Below are positions 1 to 11,331 of a stretch of 64,000 bases of DNA, in pieces (positions within the stretch are counted from its first letter, which is position 1; each line of letters opens with the position of its first letter). The notes beneath the pieces are model-generated. The model made no database searches and had not been told where the DNA came from. It saw only the letters and a program-made list of their open reading frames with translations. Where the stretch lies: the NCBI GenBank assembly GCA_028015205.1, contig CM051516.1:59586230-59650229 (forward strand). Reading direction: 5' to 3'. Made by a program: the position numbers and the translations under genes. Source of the DNA: Mytilisepta virgata. Taxonomy: Eukaryota > Mollusca > Bivalvia > Mytilida > Mytilidae.

Positions 1-57
1 GAATTATAAGTATTACGCCTACTGCAACCTTTCAAAAATGGTTAATATTATTGTTAA

Positions 58-311
58 ATCCACAAACAGATGTTATTTCATCACGATTTACTACACTGCA
101 GGTAAGTCATCAATTTGAACCATTTCCGGTGTATAAAATGGGAAGGCTGCTTTTGTATTTATATAGCCTGTTCACTTTAATAAGAAATACATACGCTATA
201 TATACGGAGCGAATAGATATGAATGGAAACTACATACCCTATTATAGTTATGCAGTCGTTGCAATGTGTGAAATGAACCCAAAGTTGATTAAAGAAGTAT
301 TTAGTCAATGA
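58..311 (+). pseudogene. Truncated copy of the 2H-phosphoesterase gene (5' part only)
   Basis: Bases 58-293 closely match the 5' flank and first ~50 codons of the intact gene at 14,841, including the start at ATG 138, the hydrophobic leader and the segment reading YIPYYSYAVVAMCEMNPKL. After the codons for PKL the homology stops abruptly and a stop follows at 309-311. Both HxT catalytic motifs of the full gene lie downstream of this point and are missing, so no active enzyme can be made. The break sits a few bases before a foldback element. Leader-only expression is possible but nothing supports it. Confidence 0.8.
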
Positions 312-463
312 GGAACCTGAGTGAGTTGTCTTTTCCTAACCAATGTAGGTAAGGGAGATAATAAATTTGTCTCCCTTTTAGCCTCAGGACAAAAGGGAGA
401 GCATTTAATTATCTCCCTTACCTACATTGCTTAGGAAAAGATAACTCACTCAGGTTCCTCATT
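307..463. mobile_element. Foldback (palindromic) MITE-like element
   Basis: Two arms of about 55 bp (307-362 and 408-463) are reverse complements with only a couple of mismatches. They begin AATGAGGAACCTGAG and end CTCAGGTTCCTCATT. A second small hairpin (CTCCCTTTT/AAAAGGGAG) lies in the loop. There is no coding capacity. No clear target-site duplication is visible, so the class is unassigned. Confidence 0.8.
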
Positions 464-525
464 ACTATTATTTATGAATTATAAGTATTACGCCTACTGC
501 AACCTTTCAAAAATGGTTAATATTA

Positions 526-1340
526 AGAATCTCATCCAAAATGAATGATCTTCAAAGTCCAATCATCATTTTACAAAGATTCGACTTTAAACTCAATAAA
601 TTGACGAGCGAAGTCAAAAATTGTTATATTTCGCGTCGAATTACTTCACTATTGCATGTCGAAGGGACGCAACTCCGATTCTCATTGACTTATACATTGT
701 TATAGACAGATACTTTATTTTCCAAATTAGAGCCCAGGAGGGCATATTACAGAACACATATAATTTTACAAATTCACAATCATTGACAAATGGGAGACAA
801 CTCCCTCCTACAACACACAACTCTTATATAATTGTCAACGCAATTAAATATGTACCAGTATGTATGTACATCACTTGTAAAAGCAAATAAAATGATTTAC
901 AGAACCTGCTCACGGAACACATATACAAGGCGAGGAGTATTACCAGTAAACACATACATTTTGCAGTATACATATAAATATATATATATATTGCCAATGG
1001 CATTACAGTGACAAAACTGCATGAAGCACCAAGAGTCAATGCTATAATGACCAAGGTCATACTTGTACTTCATGCAGGAATGGCATATGTCATATCAATG
1101 GACAAAGTTTCTTATATACTACAATTTGAGGGTGTAGTAAAGGATTTCAAGGTTTTTAATCTGCACACATATCGAAACATTCCAAAATTGCAAAAAACAC
1201 CAAGAGACTATATCTTAATGGATAAAATCCTACCTTCATTTTTATGCAAAATTGGAAAGCCACCTCAGACATGTATACAGATACAATCCAAACCAAGTAT
1301 GACTACCACCCAGTATCATGTATAAATATATTTGAGTAAT
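526..1340. other. Non-coding AT-rich stretch with an old repeat fragment
   Basis: I see no convincing gene. Bases about 536-585 resemble, in inverted orientation, the stretch near 14,440-14,490 at the 5' edge of the third non-LTR element, so this is probably a retroelement scrap. A 105-codon open frame at 1008-1325 has no recognisable motif and I treat it as chance. Confidence 0.4.
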
Positions 1341-1429
1341 GAGGGATCTTTAGTATTCATCATCCAAATAAACTTTTATTATTCAATGTGTGAAAATTTT
1401 TACAGGACTTTGTAATATTGTTTACTAAC

Positions 1430-4400
1430 TCTTCCCTCTCAAGTAAGTGTTTACTACATTTCAACATATAATGAATTTCATCCTCAACCTCACCTAATGT
1501 GCACCGAGAACAAATTCTGTCTTGTCTGAGCGTACCCTGGTACCTACCACATTCAATTCCCAGCTTATGTGCAGATATACGTAGCTGGGTAAGTTTTCTC
1601 CTCTGATCAAAATTGTGTATTATTGTCAGATAATTTTCAAACCTGAAATTTCCTTTACAAAAAGAATACGTAAGCAGTTTTTCCTCTTTAAAATTTTTGA
1701 ATCATTCAACCCACATAGTAATAAAATAATCTTTAACAGATTTGTTGCAATTCTGCTTAAAATTATATACTGAGTTATTTATACATTTTTTCATATCAGA
1801 TATCCTTTCTAATAGTGCATTTAAACATCCATACCATGATTGTTTGTTTGATTCCCATAGGGATTTTGAACAGTTAAAGGCAGCTTTCAGCAATGGAAAG
1901 GTTGTGTCCAAATTTTCAAGCCGATGCCAAAATTTAAACATGGATTTTACTATTTCATAGTAGAGAGGGAAACGACCCAATTCTGACAGTACTGCAAAGT
2001 TGGTACTTTTTTGTGAACACCCAAAACAAATTTACAAAATTTGGAGTGTAATTTTTTACATAATAATTTAGAAAAGATTTTGTCAATATCAATATTTCCT
2101 TTCTTAAATCTTGCAGCAAAAGGATTAAAGTATCCCCATATTTCAGAACAGTATAAAAGAATTGGTCGTAAGGTATGGTAAAATACATTCAATGCTGTCT
2201 TGATATTAGGATTATGTGATAAAAAATCTTTCCTTAGCTTGTAGTATGCCTTCATTGCCTTTTGATAAATTTCATTTTGGGCAGAGGAGAAAGATTCAGA
2301 TGGACAAAACTGCAAACCCAGATACTTTGTCTACACATTCCAATGCATAGGAATAAAAAATGAATTTATTTTTAATTAGTCTGCCTGCCTTGTTGAAAAT
2401 CAAAATGTTTGTTTTATTAGTATTTATTTCAAGACACCAATCATTACAGATTCTATAGAGCTGATCTAGCTTTTGTTGTAGTCCCAGGGAAGACTTAGAT
2501 AATAAAACTATGTCATCTGCATACATTAAGCAGTGAATAGGGGTGCTATCTAAAATGACAGGATCTGAAGTATGTTTAAGGTATCCCGGCAGTGAGTTTA
2601 TGAAGATTTTAAAAAGATTTGGACTTAAATTATCCCCCTGTTTTACGCCAAGTTTAACAGGGAAGAATTCTGTAATATGATCTCCTATTCTAATACAGGA
2701 CTTACTAAAACTATACATATTTTTAATTACATTATAAATTTTACAACCAACCCCAATTTCTAATAATTTTATTTTGATGCCAGTGTGTATGACTTTGTCA
2801 AAAGCCTTTTTGAAATCAAGAAAGCAGGCAAACACTCTTCCGTCTTTGTTATTACAGCATAAATAAATAATAGATTTTAAAATAAATATATGGTCAGATG
2901 TCCTAGCTTTCTTGGTAAACCCAATTGGGAGTCATCGATTATATTATATTTAGTTAAAAATGAATCCAGTCTGTTGTTCAATATGGCATTAAAAAGTTTA
3001 CCAATAGAAAGTTGGTAATTGTTATCCCACGATAATTACATGGATCAGTAATTTCTCCAGATTTATGAAGCACAGTTACATACCCCTCAACCCAGGAAGG
3101 TGGGTATAAACCAAAGCTTAGACAAGCATTAAATATTTTTGAAAAACATGGTAATAAGGAATTCTGACCATATTTAAACATATTATTACTGACAATATCC
3201 AAACCCGGAGATTTATTACCCTGTAATTTTGAAATTTCTGTTTCTGTTATCAGTTTGTCAAGTTCACTAAAACATGATTGCTTTTCAATATGACTTAATT
3301 TGTCATCTAGTTGTGAAAGTCTTTCTCGAAACGAGTCTTTAATTTGGCTTAAGTCTTGAAAATGTGATACCCATTTAGATGATGAGACAGCAGAGCTACT
3401 ATCATTATATTCATTATTTTTTAGGTCATTTATAAGATTCCAATAGTGAGGGATTTTCCTCATACAAATTGTCTAACTTGTCAATTAGCAATTTTTTGTA
3501 CTCTTTGTATTTCAATTTTCTTAATTTGGAATACTGTTTACTGAGTTTATAATAATGGTCTCTGACTATCGGATCAGACGGGTATTTAGAATACACTTTT
3601 CCATAATTTATAAGCCTATACCGAAGATTTTGTAATTCAGTATCAAACCATTTCTTTTTTTGGTTTACTTTTTTTTCAAGGATATGGAAGCTGTATTTAA
3701 CAAGATATGGGACAGCTCTGCTGAGGCATCATCAATAGATAACTGTGATTCATCAATCTTTTTATTGCTAAATTCCTCAATTTGTTTTTGAATAACAGGG
3801 GATATAAGTGCAGATTGGAATTCTGATGCTGAGTTATCTGACCATATAAATTTTGTAGGCATATTATGCATAACAATACTATCATTGCATGGTTGAGTAA
3901 CATAGTTTGCAGATAACTGCCATTATATAATACAGTGACAATCTGAAATGGTTGGAACAAAATCATTTACACAAAAATATAATATCTTGTCCAGGATACA
4001 TCAGACATTAGAACATAATCAACAACACTAGCACCATTTGGTGTAAAACGTGTATTTACCATTTACACCACCAAGGACTCGACCATTCAACAATCTGAGT
4101 TGATGTGATATGCAAAATTCTAAAGGTTCTCGACCTCTAGCATCCAATTTACTATCTCTACTACTGCGTTTGAGTATTTGTTTATCAATTGAATAATTAT
4201 TGAACATTGGAATGAAATTGTTATCATCATTTAGAATATAATCTTGCCCATTTCAGTTCTTGAATTAAAATCTCCACATAGTAGAACATTACCAAGTTTC
4301 GTGAATTTTTCAACATCATTTTCAATGCATTTGATTATATCAAGGTCGAGCCCCTGCGAATATGATGAGTCTGCAGGTGGATCATAAACCAAACATAAAA

Positions 4401-4749
4401 ATAGGTCTTTTTTAAAGTTAAAGAACTGTTTTTCCAGCTTCACCCATTGAAAGTCTGGATTTATGTTTTGTAAAATTTTAACGTGGGGTTTAATACAGGA
4501 TTTAACCATCACTGCAAGACCACCAAAATATCTATTATTTTTAGAAATTGGCCTACATATTCGGTAGAAATTGAAGCATCCAACTTTATGAATTTGTGTA
4601 TTATAACCCATATGTGTTTCTGCAATGAGGACTATGTCATACTTGGTTAACTTGTTGACAAAAAATGGGTCATCAAGTTTATTTCCCTCCTTATTAATAA
4701 GGCCACCAGCATTAATAAAACCCATTTTTAGTGAGGATGATATTGACAT
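1430..4749 (-). pseudogene. LINE 1 ORF2: endonuclease-reverse transcriptase, frameshifted
   Basis: The protein starts at the ATG whose first base is 4749. The first 170 codons carry APE-type endonuclease signatures (AETHMGYN, LLCGDFNSR). After frame breaks, the reverse transcriptase follows: the KSPGLDIVSNNMFKYG segment near 3220, FLDFKKAFDKV near 2820, GVKQGDNLSPNLF near 2650, and the catalytic YADD near 2520. The C-terminal part (2315-1430) continues in several frames and ends with a Cys/His cluster (ICSRCTLGEVEDEIHYMLKC, near 1480-1530). At least four frame changes make it inactive. Together with ORF1 upstream it would have made the element's RNP and performed target-primed reverse transcription. 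Confidence 0.8.
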
Positions 4750-5304
4750 GACTATCTTTTCCTCTCACTTAATTTATAATTTATAAGAAAATATCCCAGT
4801 ATCAGAAACACAAACAATAATTCGGAAAGGATGAAGAAGAAGAAGAAAAAAAATAGTAACACAAAACAACAAACCTGAAACTTTTAACTCCCCTAGTTTT
4901 CAAGTTCGACACACAAAACCACAAAGGTGATAAATAAAAAAAAAAAAAAAAAAGGATTTGAAAATATTAAAAATCACCGAAAATAAAATTTATATTTATA
5001 CCAATAATGCAGATGTTCCAATTGAAAGATTTTATTATTATAGCTACTAGTTTGGTTCTAGTGCACTTCTAATGAAGTTTAATTTGGTATAGGTCTGAAT
5101 ATTCTATTGTAACCCAAGATTGAGATGATCCATTATCAACATGTTATGAAGTTACTCATTTAGTCATTATAAGGACTTACCTGTTTTAAGGGATCACTTG
5201 GGGACTATTTTATATACTTTTTTTTTTTTACAAAAATACATGTATATAATAATTGTTTTACAACTATTGCATACATGTCATATACAAACAATATTGTGAA
5301 ATCG

Positions 5305-6344
5305 TTATTCGTTTCCCCGCCCTCTTCCACGGCCACGTCCAGTACCTCTCGAGTTGCCATAGCGGCTTCTCGATCTGAATCTTTCAGGAAGTGGGATCTC
5401 CAGTGCCCTGTGTATTGCATTTTTGAAATTTGCAGCCAAATGAGACACACCTTTGTCGTTTAGAGGTTTAAGAAGGTTGGTATTCACTTTTCCCTCGACA
5501 TACAAGTTGTGATGTTCCAGAATTATAATATTCTCCTTCTGTGTGTGGTCATGCAACTTTTGAGTAATAAGAGCATTTATAATTTGGCCATTAGTTTGAT
5601 TGACAACACTATCTCCTCTTGGAGTAGTTGCAGAAATGATACATTTAGTATTCGGCCATTTGTGAATATATCTGCCACAATAGCGAATAGATCTTCCACA
5701 CAATTTTGCGGAGACTTTGACTTTAAGTCATTGGTTAACATATGTAGCACTACGGCATCAGGCAGACTTGATGCATCACACTTACTAATATATTCATTTC
5801 CCTGATCTAAGGTAAACTTCGAAACTTTATGAACATTAACAGCGGTAGACAACGTCTCCTCGTTTATCGAAGCAATATTAGAAGTACCCACAAGAATAAC
5901 CTGAGGTTTGCCATGAAACATTGATTGATGTGCAGTATCCTCACTTGTTGCTGATGGATATTTTGCCCATCCAGTTTCTGATGATAGTTTTTGTTGTGCA
6001 ATGCGCAGGCCCAATGTGTCCGACATTTGGGTTTTCAGTGACAAAAACTCATCCTGGGCTTGATCCAAGGAAAGTTTAAGTTTCCGTTCTGATTCCTGCA
6101 ACAACTGGATTTCTGCATTTTTTTCAGTAATTTTGTTGGTTATAAAGTCCAATTCAGAATTGGATGCGGACACTAGCTTTTGTAGTTCAGTGCGAGTGCT
6201 CTGGAGTATGGTTCGTTCATGACTGAGTGTTTCTTCATACTGAGACTTTAAAAGCACAATGTTTGTTTTTTCAATTTGTAGCAGCGGCTGAACAGAGTCA
6301 CGTTCGTCTTTAACAAGTTTAAGTTTTTGCTGAAGAGCAGCCAT
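5305..6344 (-). pseudogene. LINE 1 ORF1: coiled coil plus SGNH/GDSL esterase-like domain, frameshifted
   Basis: From the ATG at 6344 the first ~130 residues form a heptad-rich coiled coil. An SGNH-hydrolase-like domain follows: VILVGTSNIASI (nucleophile block), VVLHMLTNDLK (third block) and, after a frameshift near 5640, LNDKGVSHLA (the block bearing the catalytic His). The C-terminus is Arg/Gly-rich (GRGRGRGRGN), suited to nucleic acid binding. Esterase-type ORF1 proteins are known from CR1/L2-like LINEs. The frameshift between 5577 and 5703 means the present copy cannot give one intact protein. Confidence 0.7.
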
Positions 6345-6665
6345 ATCTGTAGAATCATCCTTCTTGCATATTTGTTTGTTATGTCATGTTATATATTGTA
6401 ACGTTGCTTTCGACCAGAAATCCGCGAACTTTTGTCTTTATTTATCGAGGGTTACTCAATTAGACTTAATCTAATTTTCATTCAATTCAATTCAATATTT
6501 TATTAACATCTCACCTTATGTATACATAATGATATACACAATAGTTATCATATAAACAGTAATGCATAAGCCAATCAATACAGATTTATGAGAGACGATA
6601 AAACACATAAAATAAAACATGCATAAAGTTTAAAGAGACACAATTCTGTACATGCAAATATAAAA

Positions 6666-9600
6666 TTATTTACAGTATAAAACTTCTCTACGTTTTTTCA
6701 AGATTAAATTACAGGTTTTGGCACAAACTCTAAAAATATCTTGATTCGAAAATAAAAATACGATCTTCTGACAATCAGTAAAATTCATAAAATTATCATC
6801 AAACTTAAAAGCTTCACTAAAAAGATGATTTCTAAAATCATGATAAACAGGACAATGTAAAATAACATGCGACTCATCTTCAATTAAATCTGTGCAATTA
6901 AAACAACATCTCTCCTCCAGTCTTAAATTTTCATAACGGCCAATTTCCAATCGAATTGGAGCTACCCCACATCTAAATTTAGAAAAGGCGCTACGATCAC
7001 TAAAAGGCAATACAAATTTACAATAATTTTCAACACAATATTCTGTCTTAAAAAGCTTATATGTTCTTAACTTATTACGTCCATTACCCGTCCTGGAAGA
7101 GAGTGAGTTTACATTTCTTTTCCATTCTTCAGTGTAATTTACAAACATTTTTGATAAAATATCTTGTTTCAAAACACACTTATTTATGTTACTATTTATA
7201 TCACAAAAATCATCTAATTGTAAATCAGATAAATGTTTCCTAACAATATAATTCCAATTTTTAACTATTTTACGTTGCCGACTGACCTCATCTGCCCAAG
7301 CGAATACTTTTCTGTTTGTTCGACAGTGATCCATATTTACCAAACGACACCACTGAGCTGCGATAACCTTCCACTGTGTATGGTAGATCGGCACCCAACC
7401 CATGTCTCCCATGACGGCAAGGTTGGGTGTATATCTACCAACGCCAAGAAAAAATCGACACGCTCGACGTTGGATAGCATTAATACAGGAATGGCTCTTG
7501 TAACCCCAGATTGCAGCACCATACTCTACAATAGGGCTTACAAGCGAATCAAACAATTTTTTAAAAACATCATATGAAACGCCACCAATGGCTTTACACT
7601 TAGCTATAACTAAACCAAGAGCCCTGTTCGCAGACTTAAAATCAGCCTTAGCACTTATATCTAAGTCAAGAAATTCGTTCAATACTAATCCCAAATAAGT
7701 ATAGTCGCTTTTTAAATCAATAGTCATATCTCCACATTTAAAGATATATCCAGTTCGTTCAAAGAGGTCGGTCTATAATGGACAACATTACTTTTGAGAG
7801 CATTTATAGTCATATGATTATCACCACACCAATTAAACAACTCATCTAAGAGCCTTTGTAGCTCACTTTCAGTATTAGCTAACAATACGATATCATCTGC
7901 ATATAGCAATATACATACTTTTTCTCCATCTATATCTAAACCAATATCAAAGGATTTCAAATAAATTGCCAATTCGTTGATGAAAACGTTGAACAATAAG
8001 GGTGATAGCGCACAACCTTGTTTCAAACCACAGTTAACAGAAAACCAGTCTGTATTAAAATTATTAACTCGTACAGAACATCTAACCCCATTATATAAAG
8101 ATTTAATAGCCATACACATCTTCATATCAATACCCAGGGATGAGAGCTTTTTCCATAACAAGGATTTGTCTATGGTATCGTATGCCTTTTTGAAATCAAT
8201 AAAAGCACAGAACGTTGACTTGCGAAGTTATTTACGCACATCAATTAAAATAGTAAGCGATGCTATTTGATCCACAGTACTCCATCCCTTACGAAAACCA
8301 TTTTGCTCATCAACCAAAGCGTTATTGTCATCTAACCATTTACTCAACCTTGCATTCAAAATATTACAGTACAATTTATAAGAAGCAGTTTTGATCTTGT
8401 GGGTTACTCAGATCTGAATTTACCTCACTACTAGGTTGATTCAATAACGTTGAGTAGTCCGTCTTCCATCTCGCCAAGACATTGTGTACATTAGTTGATA
8501 CATTACCATTTGAATCAATAACTTCCATGGGGATTGAGGACTTACGATCAGTTGCAATTCCTATCTTACCTATTTTCTTCCAGAAGTTATGCTGGTCAGT
8601 CTTCGACTCAGTTAAGAGTTCGTGCTGTAGCGAGTACCAATACTCACATTTGGCTCTTTGAACTTCTCGATCAAAAACTCTGCGTTTTGACACAAAATTA
8701 CTTGTCTGGACAAGAACCATTAGATATTTTACCCCTTTTCCATACCTTTTCTAGATAACACATCTCATTAAAGAGTACAGTTAAATTCTCATTCCACCAA
8801 GGTTTTTTTACCCGTTTTTTCTTATTAACATGTATACTATCTGACATAATGATTACTTTAGAGTTTAACTTCTTATTCATTTCCTCTATTACAGTACTAC
8901 AAAAATCGTCATATACCTTATTAATGTTACATTGTGAAGTTTCATCAGTTTCAAGACTATTAATAGTGTCCATAATCTGTCCAAAAACTTCATCACTACA
9001 ACAAAAATCACTCGGAATATTTTTTACGTCATACTTTATGAACCCTGTATCTCTATTAGGTGATATGTCTAACGGCGGTAACGGGGATTCAATATGAAAT
9101 TCACAATACAAAAGAGAATGGTCAGGAATAGATTTAGCATCCAACCCTGTCATGTTAAGCCCAGAATTTATAATCAAATCGGAGGCCCGCATAACCTTAA
9201 AGTCTTGAAACAAATGAAGATTTTCATAACTTACAATACAGTAGTCAACTACAGATTGACCTTTAGAAGAAACACATGTGAAATCTTTAGTACCAACTCT
9301 ACCATTCAACATACAGCAATTACTACTTATCAAAAAATCAATAAAAGTGTTACAATAACTGTTACGTGTAAAGTCTACAACATTTCTTATACCAATATTG
9401 TCTACTCCAGGTATACAATCATACTCGTCACTACATCTACTATTAAAATCTCCGTATATAAAAAATAAACCCTCGTTCTGAAATTCGTACACCTGTGACA
9501 ACAATGTATCAAAAAACTGATCTTTATCAACTTGCCGTGTCGAGTTTTCTGGGGGAAGATAACAAACACATATGTTAAAACTAAAAGTGGACATTCTGTG

Positions 9601-9678
9601 TTTCAGATATAACCATAAAATACCCTCATCTGACTGGTCCAAAATACCAATATCAAAAATTTCAAAAAAATAGTCCTT

Positions 9679-9723
<45 letters not shown>

Positions 9724-9945
9724 ATCCTCCAGAGCCAGATTTAGGTCTTTTGTGGATACCTTGTCTATTATTCCCAAACCACTTATACCCATCAACATTT
9801 AATATATCATCATTTCTCAAATGGGTTTCAGCTATACCAATTACATCAAGGTTTAAACATTCAACTGAACTCAAACGTACAATATAATTGTCAGAAATGG
9901 CATTTTTTGTCCATCCATTTACATTCCAAAAGCCTAATTTTACCT
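6666..9945 (-). pseudogene. LINE 2 ORF2: endonuclease-reverse transcriptase, frameshifted
   Basis: The minus-strand frame begins near 9945 (FWNVNGWTKNAI). It shows APE endonuclease motifs (IGIAETHLRND near 9830, FFIYGDFNSRCSDEYD near 9440, SIPDHSLLYCEF near 9110). The reverse transcriptase has an FIDFKKAYDTID segment near 8200, GLKQGCALSPLLFNVFIN near 8010 and LLYADDIVLL near 7900. A long C-terminal region (7727-6666) is still open over 353 codons and ends with CCFNCTDLIEDESHVILHC, a CCHC-like motif. Breaks lie at the poly(A) tract 9683-9721 and near 8700, 8370-8160 and 7725. The YADD box is intact but the frame is not. Confidence 0.8.
9683..9721. repeat. 39-bp poly(A) tract inside LINE 2 endonuclease
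   Basis: An uninterrupted run of 39 A on the plus strand lies inside the endonuclease coding region, between the codons for SGSGG and those for IKDYFFEIFD. On the minus strand it reads as polyphenylalanine. It shifts the frame and disables this copy. It looks like expansion of a shorter T-rich codon stretch, or a small poly(A)-tailed insertion. Confidence 0.9.
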
Positions 9946-9958
9946 AGCGACGTTTATA

Positions 9959-11128
9959 TTAATGGTCTGATCTGTCATGACCACTTCTACTCGATGGTGA
10001 TGAACGACGATTGGAACTGTCACTATTTTGGCGACGACTAGAATCGTTATTGTGACGAGAGTCTCGTCTATCAAAGTTTCTGTTAGAACTATGAGTTGCT
10101 TCTGGTCGTGTAGGGGACATAACTATCCTAGAACCTCTAACACGAATATCCGGGTTAACGGATTTTAAAGTACTGAGTAGTATCCGCATGTTTTCCGACT
10201 CAATACGCTGTTGTAAGGTTAAATCTGGATGTATAAAAACATCACTGTACTGTCTACTGGATTTCAGTTTCTTTTTAGCAGAAAATATGGCATCACGATC
10301 AGCTTTTGTCTTACAAGACACGACAACAACACCAGCACTGTGTGTTTTGCTGACTTAACGCTCGACGGTAAACGGACCCATTTTAGACAGTTTTAGACCT
10401 TCTGTAATTAAGGCTGCAACTTTTAGTTTAAGGTTTTCCTTTCGGCCTTCAGGTAGATTACGTATTATAATGTTCTTGGTAATATCTTGCGTCGAACTAG
10501 TTGTATGGGTACTCTTTTCAAGCACTGTTTTAGAAATTTCGTCTAACTTGTCTTCAACAATTCGCAGGTCTTGATCAATGTCTTTGCGTAATGTTTCCAC
10601 CGTTTTATCCACATCTTTACGGATTTTTGACACCTCGCTACTTACATGTTTATCCAAAATCTGGTTGAACTTGTGAGTAAGTTTGCGATCAAGATTTTCC
10701 TCAAGACTGTTAATGCGAGCACTCACACCGCTAAACATTGAATGCATATCTGCCGACAATTTACTTATCATTTTTGTCATAACGACGGCTTCTGGAGACA
10801 ACCCCGCATCAACATGTACTTCTGCCTCAATTTCGATATCGGCCGGCTTCTGAGAAGCTATCTGGTTCACATCCAGTTGATCCCTTCTCTTTCCACCAGT
10901 TGATTTTCTTGGTTTCTTGTTCTGTCGTGCGTTTTCTTTGTCTGCAACTTTCGGAGAACAAGATCCACTATCATGCTTCCTTTTATTACTGTTCTCTATA
11001 TGAGTACTATCTAAAATGACCGAATCATCAGCATTGTAGATAACATCATGTGCAAGCGATATAATGTCACTTGTATTGAGGTTTTCTGTGGAGATATTAC
11101 ATTTGCCTACAACGCTTTTGCGTTCCAT
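9959..11128 (-). pseudogene. LINE 2 ORF1: coiled-coil RNA-binding protein, frameshifted
   Basis: The N-terminal part (open to the frame break at 10,355) holds a basic stretch (NKKPRKSTGGKRR), then a long amphipathic helix region with coiled-coil periodicity around 10,550-10,800, then NIIIRNLPEGRKENLKLK, which resembles the start of the RRM-like fold of LINE ORF1 proteins. The C-terminal half continues in another frame (10,321-9,959) with KADRDAIFSAKKKLK and a Ser/Arg/Asn-rich tail. Upstream in-frame ATGs extend to 11,179, and I favour one near 11,128 (MERKSVVGKC). ORF1p would coat the element RNA. The frameshift near 10,340 breaks it. Confidence 0.65.
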
Positions 11129-11331
11129 TTTACGGTTCATTGAAGCCCTCCAAACATCAATTAACAAAATCATACACATTCATACAATACACATTCACAT
11201 AATAATAATCAACAAATTATAAACAGTATATAATAAACGTATATAATAAGTTATAGTACATTTTCCTTAAACTCCATTAAGGAAATATTTAAAACAATGT
11301 TCCTTAAATATGTTAATATTTCGAGAATGTT

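Larger units (their letters stand above)
1..525. repeat. 50-bp direct repeats enclosing a gene fragment and a foldback
   Basis: Bases 1-50 and 476-525 are the same 50-bp sequence (both begin GAATTATAAGTATTACGCC and end GGTTAATATTA). Between them lie a truncated 2H-phosphoesterase gene copy and a foldback element. The arrangement could be a long target duplication, a tandem duplication, or capture of a gene fragment by a mobile element. The left copy starts at the first base of the window, so its true extent is unknown. Confidence 0.8.
1340..6380 (-). mobile_element. Non-LTR retrotransposon (LINE) 1, decayed
   Basis: Read on the minus strand, the block has the classic two-ORF LINE layout. ORF1 (6344 to ~5305) encodes a coiled coil plus an SGNH-hydrolase-like domain. 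ORF2 (4749 to ~1430) encodes an APE endonuclease, a reverse transcriptase and a C-terminal CCHC-type motif. Both are broken by frameshifts. The 3' end is placed near 1340-1370, where an AATAAA-like signal lies on the minus strand, but no long A-tail is visible. ORF1 and ORF2 are ~550 bp apart and are assigned to one element by orientation and order only. Clade not assigned. Confidence 0.75.
6478..11180 (-). mobile_element. Non-LTR retrotransposon (LINE) 2, decayed
   Basis: This is a second two-ORF LINE on the minus strand. ORF1 (about 11,128 to 9,959) is followed within a few bases by ORF2 (about 9,945 to 6,666). The 3' end (left) carries a short direct repeat, seen on the plus strand as ATTCAATTCAATTCAAT at 6479-6495. 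Short-repeat tails of this kind replace poly(A) in several LINE clades. The reading frames are interrupted by small indels and by a 39-bp homopolymer. Clade not assigned. Confidence 0.75.

Noticed and set aside
1008..1325. 105-codon open frame on the plus strand
   Set aside because: No motif, no splice context, low-complexity AT-rich surroundings; likely chance.
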